DNA from: Piscirickettsiaceae bacterium CG07_land_8_20_14_0_80_44_28
GTDB lineage: Bacteria; Pseudomonadota; Gammaproteobacteria; Thiomicrospirales; Thiomicrospiraceae
Reading direction: 5' to 3'
Assembly (NCBI GenBank): GCA_002779995.1
Contig: PEWX01000088.1
Coordinates: 1-47,083, forward strand
DNA length: 47,083 nt
Below the pieces are notes generated by a model, which worked only from the letters and a program-made list of their open reading frames with translations, was not told the origin of the DNA and searched no databases. Positions 28,107 to 38,130 of this stretch are shown one piece after another. Position 1 is the first letter of the stretch. Every line of letters begins with the position of its first letter. A program made the translations under genes and the position numbers.

Positions 28107-30200
28107 TTATCCTCCCTGCCCAACATTTGCAACAACACTGATTTGACGGTTTTCTGGCACTTCAGAATAAGCCAATACATGTAAATTTGACAGACTGAAC
28201 CTAAACAACCGAGCCAATTGTGCTCGAATCTGTGGAGCGACCAATAAAACAGGGGCCTGTCCATCCATCTCTAACTTTTGTGCCTCTGCCTTTAGGGTTG
28301 TATGCAAGCGTTCTGCTAGGCTAGGTTCAATGGCTAACTGCCCTTCTGGTGAACCTTGCGTAGCTTGAAGCAACAACTGTTCCAATCCAGGTTCTAAGGT
28401 AATGACTTTTAAATCTTCATCTGCTGAGACAATCCCTTGGATAATAGACCGCCCTAATGCCGCACGGACATACATCGTTAAATCCGCTGCGTTTTGAGTC
28501 ACCGCAACCTTTTCAGTCAAGGTTTCTAAAATGGTTCTTAAATCACGAATCGACACTTTTTCTGTCAATAAGTTTTGTAGAACCTTAACCACCACAGCCA
28601 GTGTCATCTTATCCGGCACCAACTCCTCCACCAATTTTGGTGAAGTTTGTTTAATTTTATCCAATAGAGTTTGTGCTTCATCATGCCCTAAGAGTTCAGC
28701 TGCATAGTCTTGAATCACTTGACTGATATGGGTTGCCACCACGGTACTGGAATCGACCACCGTATAACCCAAAGCTTGGGCTTGCTCTCGATCGGAAGGC
28801 ACAATCCAGACTGCATCCAATCCAAACGTAGGATCTTGTGTTGGCACCCCGGCAATATCACCAAAAACCTGACCGGGGTTAATCGCAAGCTCCTTATCCG
28901 GGAAAACCTCTCCCTCACCTGAAATAACGCCCATTAGCATAATTCTATATTGATTGGGCTTTAAATCCAAATTATCGCGGATATGGACAGGCGGCACCAA
29001 AAAGCCGAGTTCTTGAGATACTTTTCGGCGAACACCTTTAACCCTTTCTAGCAACTGGCCACTTTGTGCTTGATCCACCATTGGAATTAAGCGATAGCCA
29101 ACTTCTAAGCCGAGAATGTCAACATTTTGCACATCATCCCAACTTAACTCTGGAGATTTTTCTTCCGTTTCTTCAGTCGCTTCAGACAAGGCTGCTTCGG
29201 CAGCGGGTTTTTGTTGTGATTTACGATGGATCAGATAAGCACCGGCTCCAGCAATACCAGAAAACGTTAAAAAAGCTAAGTTGGGCATCCCCGGAATTAC
29301 CCCAAACACGCCGACAATCACCGCAGTCATCCCCAAGGCTTTGGGGTTGGTAAACATTTGAGTTTGGACTTGTTGCGCCATATCTTCTTTATCACCCGAA
29401 ACACGAGTCACAATAATGGCTGTGGCAGTTGATAATAGCAAAGATGGAATTTGTGCAACCAAACCATCACCCAGTGTCAACAGGGTGTAGACCTCTATCG
29501 CATCTGAGAACGACAAATCATGTTGCCCCATGCCGATGGCAAAACCACCAATTAGGTTAATAAACAGAATTACAATCCCGGCGACCGCATCCCCCCGAAC
29601 AAACTTACTGGCACCATCCATCGAACCATAAAAATCGGCTTCCGATGTGACATCTATACGTCTTGCCTGTGCTTGCTCTTGGGTGATCAGCCCCGCATTG
29701 AGATCCGCATCTATCGCCATTTGCTTACCCGGCATTGAATCCAAGGTAAACCGAGCGCTGACTTCGGCCACGCGGCCGGCACCTTTAGTAATAACCACAA
29801 AATTAATGACCACAAGAATGGCAAAGACCACCAACCCCACAGCGAAATTTCCGCCAATCACAAAGGCGCCAAAAGCTTCAATGACATTCCCTGCCGCAGC
29901 GGGTCCGGTATGGCCTTCTAATAAAATGACACGGGTTGAAGCAATATTAAGCGCCAGTCGAAACAGAGTAGTTAATAGAATAATGGTTGGAAAAACTGCA
30001 AAATCAAGGGGGCGCTTTGCATAAAGCGAGACCATTAATACCACCAGAGAAAGTGCAATATTAAAGGTAAAGAAAACATCCAGTAAGAAAGGGGGTAACG
30101 GAACCACCACCATTGCCAAAAGCGCCAATATAGCGATAGGAATCCCGATACCACTTTTCATGGAATGCTGTATTTGGCTGAGTAGTTGATTAAAATCCAT
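28107..30200 (-). CDS. flhA: flagellar export gate protein FlhA
   Basis: FlhA is the large export-gate subunit that couples the proton force to protein export and binds chaperone complexes. The 697 residues have the N-terminal membrane region of about eight spans (about 20-315) with the conserved FHIPEP-family cytoplasmic loop (TKGAGRVAEVSARFTLDSMPGKQMAIDADLNAG). The C-terminal cytosolic domain follows. It sits between flhB and flhF. Confidence 0.98.
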   Translation of the reverse strand: MDFNQLLSQIQHSMKSGIGIPIAILALLAMVVVPLPPFLLDVFFTFNIALSLVVLMVSLYAKRPLDFAVFPTIILLTTLFRLALNIASTRVILLEGHTGPAAAGNVIEAFGAFVIGGNFAVGLVVFAILVVINFVVITKGAGRVAEVSARFTLDSMPGKQMAIDADLNAGLITQEQAQARRIDVTSEADFYGSMDGASKFVRGDAVAGIVILFINLIGGFAIGMGQHDLSFSDAIEVYTLLTLGDGLVAQIPSLLLSTATAIIVTRVSGDKEDMAQQVQTQMFTNPKALGMTAVIVGVFGVIPGMPNLAFLTFSGIAGAGAYLIHRKSQQKPAAEAALSEATEETEEKSPELSWDDVQNVDILGLEVGYRLIPMVDQAQSGQLLERVKGVRRKVSQELGFLVPPVHIRDNLDLKPNQYRIMLMGVISGEGEVFPDKELAINPGQVFGDIAGVPTQDPTFGLDAVWIVPSDREQAQALGYTVVDSSTVVATHISQVIQDYAAELLGHDEAQTLLDKIKQTSPKLVEELVPDKMTLAVVVKVLQNLLTEKVSIRDLRTILETLTEKVAVTQNAADLTMYVRAALGRSIIQGIVSADEDLKVITLEPGLEQLLLQATQGSPEGQLAIEPSLAERLHTTLKAEAQKLEMDGQAPVLLVAPQIRAQLARLFRFSLSNLHVLAYSEVPENRQISVVANVGQGG

Positions 30201-30210
30201 TAGCGTTTAA

Positions 30211-31359
30211 TTATGACTCATTTTGTGTAGGGACTTCATCGACCTGCATCTCTTTTGGTATCGGTAAATCTTTAAAATCGACGGCTTTTGCTTGTTTGCC
30301 TTCTTTTAACTGATATACATAAGCCAAAATTGCGGCAACGGCACGAAATAAATTATAAGGGATTGGCCGGTCAACCTCCGCATTATAGTATAAAGCACGA
30401 GCCAAAGGGGGCGCTTCAATAATGGGGATTTTATGTTCATTCGCCAGCGTTCGAATTTGCACTGCCATGAAATCTGATCCCACTGCAATCACCATAGGTT
30501 CTGACATTTCATCAGGAGAATATTTTATTGCCACCGCGAAGTGTGTTGGGTTGGTAATCACCACATCCGCTTCAGGCACTTTTTGCATCATCCGTTTTTG
30601 AGACATTTCTCTCTGTAACTGACGAATCCGACCTTTTACTTCCGGACTCCCCTCTTGTTGCTTATGTTCTTCTTTGACTTCCTGTTTAGTCATTTTCAAC
30701 TGAGTGATGTGTTGGTGCATTTGAAAAGGCACATCTATTGCCGCCACCACTAATAATGATAAGGTCACAAAAATAAAGGCTTCAATAATTAATTGCGCAG
30801 AATGTGCCAACGCTTGCTTGGTTGGCTCCATACCGATACTCAAAACCTCTTCATAAGAATGCCATAAAAAATACCCTGCAACCACCGACACCAATACAAA
30901 TTTCGCAAACGCCTTTGACAACTCCATTAACGCATTCATAGAAAACATTTTTTTAATGCCTGAAACCGGGTTTAACTTACTTAACTTAGGCGCCATGGCT
31001 TGGGTGCTAAAATTCCAGCCCCCCAACAACATCGGTGAAATAATCGCGATGAAGACCATTAGCGATAAAAAAGGCAAAATCATCATAATGGCGTGTACAA
31101 CCATCCCTAAAATCAAATTGGTAGCCATTTTGATATCATACGCATGAGAACGATCAAAACTCAGCCCTTGGGTAAAAATAATTGAAAAATCTCTAATAAT
31201 AAGATCGCCAAATAGATACAGAAACACCGCCGCACCCAACGTCATTAATAGCGTTGTTAATTCTTTTGAACGAGGAACCTGACCCTTCTCTCGAGCTTCT
31301 CTAAGCTTTTTGTCGGAAGGTTCTTCAGTTTTTTCGGTACCGTCTTCGTTTTCAGCCAT
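30211..31359 (-). CDS. flhB: flagellar export switch protein FlhB
   Basis: FlhB controls the change from rod/hook to filament export. Four membrane spans lie in the first 210 residues. The cytosolic domain has the NPTH autocleavage site (ADVVITNPTHFAVAIKYSP, about residues 265-283). Its 382 residues are typical. The gap to flhA is 10 bases. Confidence 0.98.
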   Translation of the reverse strand: MAENEDGTEKTEEPSDKKLREAREKGQVPRSKELTTLLMTLGAAVFLYLFGDLIIRDFSIIFTQGLSFDRSHAYDIKMATNLILGMVVHAIMMILPFLSLMVFIAIISPMLLGGWNFSTQAMAPKLSKLNPVSGIKKMFSMNALMELSKAFAKFVLVSVVAGYFLWHSYEEVLSIGMEPTKQALAHSAQLIIEAFIFVTLSLLVVAAIDVPFQMHQHITQLKMTKQEVKEEHKQQEGSPEVKGRIRQLQREMSQKRMMQKVPEADVVITNPTHFAVAIKYSPDEMSEPMVIAVGSDFMAVQIRTLANEHKIPIIEAPPLARALYYNAEVDRPIPYNLFRAVAAILAYVYQLKEGKQAKAVDFKDLPIPKEMQVDEVPTQNES

Positions 31360-31364
31360 AACTG

Positions 31365-32141
31365 CTACGTCGTTAGTTCAAGTTTAGATAGCAATTCTAC
31401 CAGGGTATTCATCAGCAACACGAGGTTTGGTAACACTAACGGCGTGATAAACAACAACATAATAAGCCCAACCAACAAGGTAACGGGAAAGCCCACTGCA
31501 AAGATATTTAATGCGGGTGCAGCTCGGGCAATCACCCCAAAAGAAATATTCACCAATAACAATGCCGTCACCAAAGGGAGTGCAATTGCAACACCCGATT
31601 CAAACATTTGCGCACCAAAGTTAAAAATTAATTTTAAACTGTCTTGCGTAAAAAAATGTAATCCTATTGGCAAGGTCTCAAAGCTTTGCACGATCGCTTT
31701 AAACACTAGCACATGACCGTTCATCAGCAAAAATAACAAGGTCGCAATAATAGTGAAATAACGACCAATAATGGGGGTATTCACGCCCGTTGCAGGATCA
31801 ACCATACTGGCCATTGCCAGCCCCATTGCCATCGAAGCCAAATGCCCGGCAATAACAAAAGCCTGAAAAACCACGGTAAAAATCAGACCGATGGCAACCC
31901 CAATACCCAACTGTTGCATAATTAACAAAATACCATGCCAGGTAAACGGATCAATCGGCGGGGGGAGCGTTAAGGACGGGGCAACCGCTAGGGTAATAAA
32001 AACCGCTAAAAACAAGCGAATGCGCATTGAAACATAAGTGCCCGAAAATAACGGCACCATTAGCAGTAGACCGGATAAGCGCACAAAAGGCCAAAAATAA
32101 AGACCTAACAACTGCATAAATTCCGTGTAACTAAAGGTCAT
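31365..32141 (-). CDS. fliR: flagellar export gate protein FliR
   Basis: FliR joins FliP and FliQ to form the core export channel. The 258-residue protein is very hydrophobic with about six spans. It carries the family segments FWPFVRLSGLLLMVPLFSG and VAIALPLVTALLLVNISFGVIARAAP. It ends 5 bases before the flhB start. Confidence 0.97.
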   Translation of the reverse strand: MTFSYTEFMQLLGLYFWPFVRLSGLLLMVPLFSGTYVSMRIRLFLAVFITLAVAPSLTLPPPIDPFTWHGILLIMQQLGIGVAIGLIFTVVFQAFVIAGHLASMAMGLAMASMVDPATGVNTPIIGRYFTIIATLLFLLMNGHVLVFKAIVQSFETLPIGLHFFTQDSLKLIFNFGAQMFESGVAIALPLVTALLLVNISFGVIARAAPALNIFAVGFPVTLLVGLIMLLFITPLVLPNLVLLMNTLVELLSKLELTT

Positions 32142-32175
32142 ATTGCTCGCCTATGCGTTTTCAGAGCCAGCCAGA

Positions 32176-32445
32176 CTAGCCAATAAAATTAGGAATGTTC
32201 TCAATTAACTCTCGTGAAAAAGAAATCAATGTCGTCAGCATCCAGTTGCCTCCAAGAACCAAAGCCAAGCCCACTATGGCGACTTTTGGAATAAAACTTA
32301 ACGTCATCTCATTGATCTGAGTGGCTGCTTGAAACATCCCCACCAACAACCCGACCGCCAAGGCAGGTAACAACAAGGGTGCAGCCAGCATCATCACCAC
32401 TTCAAGCATTTTTTGACCAATACTCAAGACCAGTTCAGGTGTCAT
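32176..32445 (-). CDS. fliQ: flagellar export gate protein FliQ
   Basis: The 89-residue protein has two membrane helices and the family signature MFQAATQINEMTLSFIPKV. Its ATG overlaps the fliP stop (TGATG), indicating translational coupling. It forms part of the FliPQR pore. Confidence 0.97.
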   Translation of the reverse strand: MTPELVLSIGQKMLEVVMMLAAPLLLPALAVGLLVGMFQAATQINEMTLSFIPKVAIVGLALVLGGNWMLTTLISFSRELIENIPNFIG

Positions 32446-33200
32446 CAGATACTGCCTCCCGAAACCACAAAGCTATTCGCCAGAGTTCCCATAATGAGTG
32501 CCCAACCATCAATTAAGACAAACAACATAATTTTGAAAGGTAACGAAATAATCATCGGCGACAACATCATCATCCCCATCGACATCAACAAAGTCGCTAC
32601 CACCAAATCAATAATCAAAAAAGGAATAAAGATTAAAAACCCAATTTGAAAAGCTGTTTTTAATTCACTGGTCATATAGGCGGGAATGAGCACTTTAAAC
32701 GGTACCGATTCAGGATCGGTTAACTGAATGTCGGCCATTTCAGCAAACATACCTAAATCATCGGCACGAGTTTGTTGAATCATAAACTGATGAATTGGAA
32801 TTGACCCCAGCTCGACAGCTTCTTTAAAAGGTAATTGTTCATCCAAATAAGGACTCACTGCTGTATCGTAAATTTTGTCTAAAACCGGTGACATAATAAA
32901 AAGCGTTAAGAATAAAGCCAAACCGATTAATACTTGGCTAGACGGGGTCTGCATGGTACCCAGCGCCTGACGCAACAAGGCCAAGACCACAATAATCCGC
33001 AAGAATGACGTCATGGCAATTAACGCCGCCGGCAACAGCGTCAGCCCCGTCATCAATAATAAAATTTGAATGGTTAACGTATAGTCTTGATTGCCTTGCG
33101 CATCGGTTTCAACCGTAAAGGCGGGAACGCCTGGTTGAGCCAATGCCCACAAAGGCAATAACAACAATGCCAAACTCACAAAAGCTTGAAGCCTTTTCAT
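32445..33200 (-). CDS. fliP: flagellar export gate protein FliP
   Basis: FliP is the main pore subunit. The 251-residue protein has a cleavable signal peptide ([22 protein letters not shown]) and four spans, with the family motifs [27 protein letters not shown] and [28 protein letters not shown]. Its ATG overlaps the fliO end by 4 bases. Confidence 0.98.
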   Translation of the reverse strand: MKRLQAFVSLALLLLPLWALAQPGVPAFTVETDAQGNQDYTLTIQILLLMTGLTLLPAALIAMTSFLRIIVVLALLRQALGTMQTPSSQVLIGLALFLTLFIMSPVLDKIYDTAVSPYLDEQLPFKEAVELGSIPIHQFMIQQTRADDLGMFAEMADIQLTDPESVPFKVLIPAYMTSELKTAFQIGFLIFIPFLIIDLVVATLLMSMGMMMLSPMIISLPFKIMLFVLIDGWALIMGTLANSFVVSGGSI

Positions 33201-33670
33201 ATAGACGTCTCTTCAACCGGCGTGGTTTTTTTGCGACTCATTGCTTCTTCAAGCCTAGCTGCAAAAGCGCCCCTAACAGGTTTTTCGGATTCAATATCAA
33301 CAGGCTCCTCAAGCTCATAAAGCAATGAAACTCGGCTGGCAGTCACCCCAATCAAAAGTTGCTGTTTACCCACTGACATTAATACCACCCTTTCTCTTTG
33401 ACCCAGCGTCATCACGCCTAATATCTTCATTTGCTCCCCCGCAACCCCATTGACTTTACCAAATCGCTTTAGCATCCAAGCTGCAGCAAAAATAATCAAT
33501 AGAATAAAGATAAGAGACATGGCGATTTGCCCCAGATATTGACTGGGTTCTAACGAGGCTGCTGCACTGGTGGTATTGGCTTCAGAAGTCGCAGCAAAAC
33601 CTTGCAGCGAACAACAAAAAAGCCCCAAAAACAGCCAGGCCTGGTGGTTTTTAAGATTAAAAAAGTTCAT
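33197..33670 (-). CDS. fliO: flagellar assembly protein FliO
   Basis: FliO helps FliP assemble. The 157-residue product has an N-terminal signal-like segment ([19 protein letters not shown]), one main membrane helix ([26 protein letters not shown]) and a small cytosolic SH3-like region ([33 protein letters not shown]). It is the first gene of the fliOPQR-flhBAFG run here; fliM and fliN, which usually precede it, are absent, and acpS is next. A CCAGGCCTGG copy lies inside the signal region. Confidence 0.9.
   Translation of the reverse strand: MNFFNLKNHQAWLFLGLFCCSLQGFAATSEANTTSAAASLEPSQYLGQIAMSLIFILLIIFAAAWMLKRFGKVNGVAGEQMKILGVMTLGQRERVVLMSVGKQQLLIGVTASRVSLLYELEEPVDIESEKPVRGAFAARLEEAMSRKKTTPVEETSI
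33635..33644. repeat. CCAGGCCTGG palindrome, copy inside fliO signal region
   Basis: A perfect copy with T-rich DNA on both sides (TGGTTTTTAA on the plus strand, CTGTTTTTGG on the minus). It encodes His-Gln-Ala-Trp within the hydrophobic N terminus of FliO. Confidence 0.85.
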
Positions 33671-33740
33671 GGGGATTTATTGTAATGGATAACACTGAAA
33701 AGTGTAAGCAATTCAGAAGGGATAATCACTTAGCACAATT

Positions 33741-34136
33741 TTAGAGGGGATTCGATGCGCCCTTTTCAGCAATCACAAAGGCTAACGCATAATGCTTTTC
33801 ATCACTCAAGCTGATTGACCAATGATGAATGCCTTGGTTGTGAGCAATTATAGCTGTTTCCCCTGATAATTGAATCAGTGGCTGACCCAATGGAGAATGA
33901 GAAATCGTCATATCCATAAAACTGACACCTTGACGAAAACCGGTTCCTAAAGCTTTAGAGATGGCCTCTTTCGCTGCCCAACGTTTCGCTAAAAAATGGA
34001 CGGGCTGGGCATGACCTGAAAAGTCGACTAATTCTTGCGATGACAACACCCGCCGTGCAAATGCAGACGGGTGTTTTTGATAGAGGACTTCAATGCGTGC
34101 TATTTCAACCAAATCGGTCCCAATCCCCACCACCAT
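33741..34136 (-). CDS. acpS: holo-[acyl-carrier-protein] synthase
   Basis: AcpS attaches 4'-phosphopantetheine from CoA to ACP. The 131-residue protein has the metal/CoA-binding GIGTDLVEIARIE motif and FLAKRWAAKEAISKALGTG. It closely follows pdxJ (5 bases) as the last gene in the lepA-to-acpS unit. Confidence 0.97.
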   Translation of the reverse strand: MVVGIGTDLVEIARIEVLYQKHPSAFARRVLSSQELVDFSGHAQPVHFLAKRWAAKEAISKALGTGFRQGVSFMDMTISHSPLGQPLIQLSGETAIIAHNQGIHHWSISLSDEKHYALAFVIAEKGASNPL

Positions 34137-34141
34137 GCGAT

Positions 34142-34888
34142 TTATCCTAAATAACTCTGGCGACGGGCTTCAACCATTAAGCGTTTCATTTCTGCAACAG
34201 CCTGGGGTAATCCAGAATAAATAGCTTTCGCAATAATGGCGTGACCAATATTAAGCTCCTCAATGGATTGAATTTCTGCAATGGCTTGTACATTATGGTA
34301 ATGCAACCCGTGTCCTGCATTAACGGTTAATCCTAGCGAAACTGCCAAATCGGTAGCTTGGCGAATCCGTTGCAGTTCAGCCGCAATCTCGTCGGCTTTC
34401 GATAATTCGGCATAATGACCCGTATGGATTTCAATCACTGGGGCACCCACCGCCTCAGCGGCACGGATTTGCGTTTCATCGGCATCAATAAACAAGGAAA
34501 CCCGCGTGCCAATATCCGCCAATTTAGCACAATACTCTGTCAGCCAAGGCTGTTGAGACGCAACATCCAAACCGCCTTCGGTCGTGAGTTCTTGACGTTT
34601 TTCAGGAACCAAACAAACATCTTCAGGCTGGCATTTTAATGCAATCTCCAACATTTCAGTTGTGGCTGCCATTTCCAAATTAATCTTAGTTTGTCTTAAT
34701 GCCGTTAAGTGAAAAACGTCTGCATCTTGTATATGGCGACGATCTTCACGCAAATGTAAGGTAATACTATCCGCACCCGCCATTTCAGCATCCAATGCTG
34801 CTTTGACCGGATCTGGATAGCGGGTGCCACGTGCTTGTCTCACAGTGGCAACATGATCAATATTGAGTCCCAAAAAAATTGGATTCAT
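34142..34888 (-). CDS. pdxJ: pyridoxine 5'-phosphate synthase
   Basis: PdxJ condenses 3-amino-2-oxopropyl phosphate with deoxyxylulose 5-phosphate, the last ring-forming step of vitamin B6 synthesis. The 248 residues contain [39 protein letters not shown] and [18 protein letters not shown]. It lies between recO and acpS, a common gammaproteobacterial order. Confidence 0.98.
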   Translation of the reverse strand: MNPIFLGLNIDHVATVRQARGTRYPDPVKAALDAEMAGADSITLHLREDRRHIQDADVFHLTALRQTKINLEMAATTEMLEIALKCQPEDVCLVPEKRQELTTEGGLDVASQQPWLTEYCAKLADIGTRVSLFIDADETQIRAAEAVGAPVIEIHTGHYAELSKADEIAAELQRIRQATDLAVSLGLTVNAGHGLHYHNVQAIAEIQSIEELNIGHAIIAKAIYSGLPQAVAEMKRLMVEARRQSYLG

Positions 34889-34977
34889 GTTGTTTCCTTT
34901 GTTGAAAAACCTCCACGCGAGTCCCGCAAAGATTTTATTAAATTAAAATAACCATCAAATGAATAGGTTAGAGCGGC

Positions 34978-35712
34978 TTACATCTCACGTTGAAACAAAG
35001 CTCTGGCTTGGATGGGCGACTTTCCTAAAAAAGGCGACAAGCAATAACGCAATAACGCTTTCCACTCTTTTAAACAAGATTCGCAATAGTGTCTGTTTGC
35101 AAACTGTTGTAAACACCGCCCTGAAACCACCAAACCTTCTTGTGTGTCCTTAAAGGGTTCGGGGAAAAACCCCAGTTCTATATGAAACAAATAGCGTTTA
35201 TTCGTTGAAATGGGTTGACCATAATAATCAACTTTCAAATCTAACGCTACCCCCAAGTCAGTTAACAATGAGAATTCAAATTTTCGCAGTGCCCAGGCCT
35301 GGTCATTTCTAGTCTGAGAAACCGCTAAATCATACAATGCTTGCTGGTAGGCTTGAAATAGCTCAGTGGTTTCAATCGAAGGATACAAGATGCGATACAG
35401 CAATTCATTCAAATACAAGCCACACAAATTGCTTTCCCCCATCAAGGGAAAACGCGTTGGCACTGACTCGAAGTCATAAAGCGTTATTAAGTCGTGATTC
35501 GCCGAGGCTTTTTCCCGCCAACGCAGTTGTAGCCCTTGGAAAGGTTGCAGCCAAGCCTGTTTGGCCTGTGACGATTTTGAAGCGCTGCGCACCCCTTTTA
35601 TAATCGCATTTTGTTTACCATATCGTTCGGTAAAAAACGTCACCAATAAACTGGTTTCTCGGTAAGCGCGTCGGTGTAACACAAAAGCCAGTTGTTCAAT
35701 ATGCTCACCCAA
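34978..35712 (-). CDS. recO: DNA repair protein RecO
   Basis: RecO loads RecA onto gapped DNA with RecR. The 244-residue protein has the N-terminal OB fold (AFVLHRRAYRETSLLVTFFTERYGK) and the helical C-terminal part with CESCLKEW. The start is TTG at 35712, since an in-frame stop lies just before it; its ribosome-binding site is weak, and coupling to era is likely. A CCAGGCCTGG copy is inside. Confidence 0.95.
   Translation of the reverse strand: MGEHIEQLAFVLHRRAYRETSLLVTFFTERYGKQNAIIKGVRSASKSSQAKQAWLQPFQGLQLRWREKASANHDLITLYDFESVPTRFPLMGESNLCGLYLNELLYRILYPSIETTELFQAYQQALYDLAVSQTRNDQAWALRKFEFSLLTDLGVALDLKVDYYGQPISTNKRYLFHIELGFFPEPFKDTQEGLVVSGRCLQQFANRHYCESCLKEWKALLRYCLSPFLGKSPIQARALFQREM
35293..35302. 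repeat. CCAGGCCTGG palindrome, copy inside recO
   Basis: A perfect copy with TCATTTCT on the plus side. The coding frame reads Asn-Asp-Gln-Ala-Trp-Ala, the same short peptide as in flhF. Confidence 0.85.
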
Positions 35713-35718
35713 ATGAAA

Positions 35719-36651
35719 TTACCGGTGATCTTCTGTATAACCCAGACTGGCCAAAGCGCGCTCGTCATCCGACCAATTTTCTTTCACTTTAACCCAAAGT
35801 TCCAAATGGACTCGACCCTCTAATAACTGGATTAAGTCTTTGCGTGCCTGAATCCCCATTTGCTTTATTTGCTCACCACTTTTACCAATCACAATTTGCT
35901 TTTGACCCGGGCGCTCAACCAAAATAAGCGCGTTAATATGCCAACGATTTTCATCTTCATCAAACTTTAACTGCTCAATTTCAACCGTCGCACCATAAGG
36001 CACTTCTTCCCCCAAGGTTCGCATGAGTTTTTCACGGACAATTTCTGCTGCTAAAAACCGGGTAGAACGATCGGTGATATAATCCGCTGGGAAAATCGCA
36101 GCTTGCCTTGGTAAATGCTTTAATATTTCAGAGACAATCGCATCAAATCCCGATTTGGTATAGGCCGAAATCGGAATCAAAGCTTCAAACGTCACTTTTT
36201 CACCGACTTTTTGCAAGAAAGGGAATAAAGTTTCTTTGTTTTTAAATTTATCAATTTTATTAATCAGCACAATAATCGGAATATCCGATTTTGTGCACTT
36301 ATCAGCCACAGCCTGATCTTCTTGAGACCACCGACCCGCTTCAACCACAAACAAAATCACATCCACATCGCCAAAGGCACTGTTTGCAGCACGATTCATG
36401 TAACGATTAATGGACTTAGAAGCCCCCAAATGCATACCTGGGGTATCTACAAAAACCATCTGAGCCTGATCGGTGGTATGAATACCATGAATTCGATGAC
36501 GCGTTGTTTGTGGTTTTGCTGAAGTAATACTGAGCTTTTGCCCCAAGAGGCCATTCATAATGGTTGATTTACCAACATTTGGTCGACCAATCACCGCAAT
36601 AAAACCCGCTTGGTAATTTATCTCAGACTGGGATTGAGTATCCTGACTCAT
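35719..36651 (-). CDS. era: GTPase Era
   Basis: Era binds 16S rRNA and helps 30S maturation. The 310 residues have G1 (GRPNVGKSTIMNGLLGQ), the switch QTTRHRIHG, DTPGMH, NKIDK and a C-terminal KH domain (GKSGEQIKQMGIQARKDLIQLL). Its ATG overlaps the rnc stop (ATGA), so the two are translationally coupled. Confidence 0.98.
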   Translation of the reverse strand: MSQDTQSQSEINYQAGFIAVIGRPNVGKSTIMNGLLGQKLSITSAKPQTTRHRIHGIHTTDQAQMVFVDTPGMHLGASKSINRYMNRAANSAFGDVDVILFVVEAGRWSQEDQAVADKCTKSDIPIIVLINKIDKFKNKETLFPFLQKVGEKVTFEALIPISAYTKSGFDAIVSEILKHLPRQAAIFPADYITDRSTRFLAAEIVREKLMRTLGEEVPYGATVEIEQLKFDEDENRWHINALILVERPGQKQIVIGKSGEQIKQMGIQARKDLIQLLEGRVHLELWVKVKENWSDDERALASLGYTEDHR

Positions 36652-37343
36652 AGATTGCCCTCTAAAACCGACAAGGCCTCTTCAGCAGCAAGCTGTTCTG
36701 CTTTACGTCGATTGGTGGCAACTGCTTCAAACTTTCGATTTAAGGTTTCCACATAGCAACTGACCGTAAACTCCTGCGCATGAGCAGGCCCATTCACACT
36801 GATAACCGTATATTCCGGCAGGTCTTGTCGGTTTGACTGCAACACCTCTTGTAACCGTGTTTTAGGATCTTTACCAATCATCGCTGGATCCAGCTTTTGC
36901 AATCGATCATGATACAACCTCATGACTAACGCCCGACATGCCTCTAAGCCTCCATCTTCATAAACCGATGCGATAATAGCCTCTACGGTATCTGCGATAA
37001 TTGAGGTACGACGATAGCCACCACTTTTTAACTCGCCCGGCCCCAGCATGAGATAATCTGATAATAAATATTCCTTACCGATTTTCGCAAGGGTTTCTCC
37101 CTTCACTAAAAAAGCACGAATGCGACTCAAATCCCCTTCAGAAATATTCTTAAATTGATGGTAAAGCGCATCCGCAATAATAAAGTTAACCAAACTATCG
37201 CCCAAAAACTCTAATCGCTCATTATTTTTAGCGCCCATACTTCTGTGTGTCAGTGCTTTCTTAAGGTGTTCAATATCTCGATATTGATATCCCAACCCTT
37301 TTGCTAAACGGTGAAGCTTTAGCTTTTTCTCAATGTCTGACAT
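36648..37343 (-). CDS. rnc: ribonuclease III
   Basis: RNase III cuts double-stranded RNA in rRNA and mRNA processing. From the ATG at 37343, one base after the lepB stop, the protein has 231 residues. The catalytic domain carries NERLEFLGDSLVNFIIADALY and the C-terminal dsRNA-binding domain has KTRLQEVLQSNRQDLPEYTV. The longer frame to 37373 overlaps lepB and is less likely; AAGGGATC precedes the chosen start. Confidence 0.97.
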   Translation of the reverse strand: MSDIEKKLKLHRLAKGLGYQYRDIEHLKKALTHRSMGAKNNERLEFLGDSLVNFIIADALYHQFKNISEGDLSRIRAFLVKGETLAKIGKEYLLSDYLMLGPGELKSGGYRRTSIIADTVEAIIASVYEDGGLEACRALVMRLYHDRLQKLDPAMIGKDPKTRLQEVLQSNRQDLPEYTVISVNGPAHAQEFTVSCYVETLNRKFEAVATNRRKAEQLAAEEALSVLEGNL

Positions 37344-37344
37344 C

Positions 37345-38118
37345 CTAGTTGATCCCTTGTCCAATGCGACCAAAATTTAACCCCTGATCCCAGTTCATCC
37401 AGATACCAAATGCCTTACCTTTCAAGTTTTTTTCAGGGACAAATCCCCAAAAACGGCTATCGTTACTGTGATCACGATTGTCTCCCATCATAAAATAGTG
37501 CCCCTCCGGCACCACCACGGTCATTAAATCCTGACCGGACTTTTCCTGATCAATTAAAATTTGATGGGGCTGATCTGAATTGGCAAAAAACTCATCAATC
37601 AAAGATGCGCCAGTCATCATTTTGCCGGATGCCTCACCATGATAGACCCCCTGGTAAACCTGTTTAACAGCTTTACCATTGATATAGAGCAATTTACCTA
37701 AATAAGCGATTTCATCGCCAGGCAACCCAACCACCCGTTTGATATAGTCAACATCCGGATCGTTTGGATATTTAAAAACGACCACATCCCCTCTTTCCGG
37801 CAAGTCTATCGACAAAACCTTGGTTTGCGTAACAGGCAGTTTGACGCCGTAAGCAAATTTATTGACGACGATAAAATCACCAATTTCTAAGGTGGGATAC
37901 ATAGATCCGGATGGAATCCGAAAGGGTTCTATCACAAAGGAACGCAAGACTAAAACAATCAAAAAGACCGGAAACAATGACCGCGCATATTCAACAAATA
38001 TCGGCTCTTTTTCTGTGGTCACCGACCGTTCACGTTTCGGCCGCCAAACACTGCGGTCAATATAGACGATTACCCCGGCAATCGCTGTAATGATGACTAA
38101 AATTAATTCAAAGGTCAT
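37345..38118 (-). CDS. lepB: signal peptidase I
   Basis: LepB removes signal peptides at the inner membrane. The 257-residue protein has an N-terminal membrane segment followed by a second one (FPVFLIVLVLRSFVIEPFRI), then the catalytic Ser in IPSGSMYPTLEIGD, the Lys in YIKRVVGLPGDE and the MGDNRDHSNDSRFWGFVP box. It lies 13 bases after lepA. Confidence 0.98.
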   Translation of the reverse strand: MTFELILVIITAIAGVIVYIDRSVWRPKRERSVTTEKEPIFVEYARSLFPVFLIVLVLRSFVIEPFRIPSGSMYPTLEIGDFIVVNKFAYGVKLPVTQTKVLSIDLPERGDVVVFKYPNDPDVDYIKRVVGLPGDEIAYLGKLLYINGKAVKQVYQGVYHGEASGKMMTGASLIDEFFANSDQPHQILIDQEKSGQDLMTVVVPEGHYFMMGDNRDHSNDSRFWGFVPEKNLKGKAFGIWMNWDQGLNFGRIGQGIN

Positions 38119-38130
38119 TAGAAAGGTCTC

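Noticed and set aside
15000-33740. sigma-28 and sigma-54 promoters in the flagellar region
   Set aside because: I looked for TAAA-N15-GCCGATAA and TGGCAC-N5-TTGCA in the intergenic gaps and found only poor matches.
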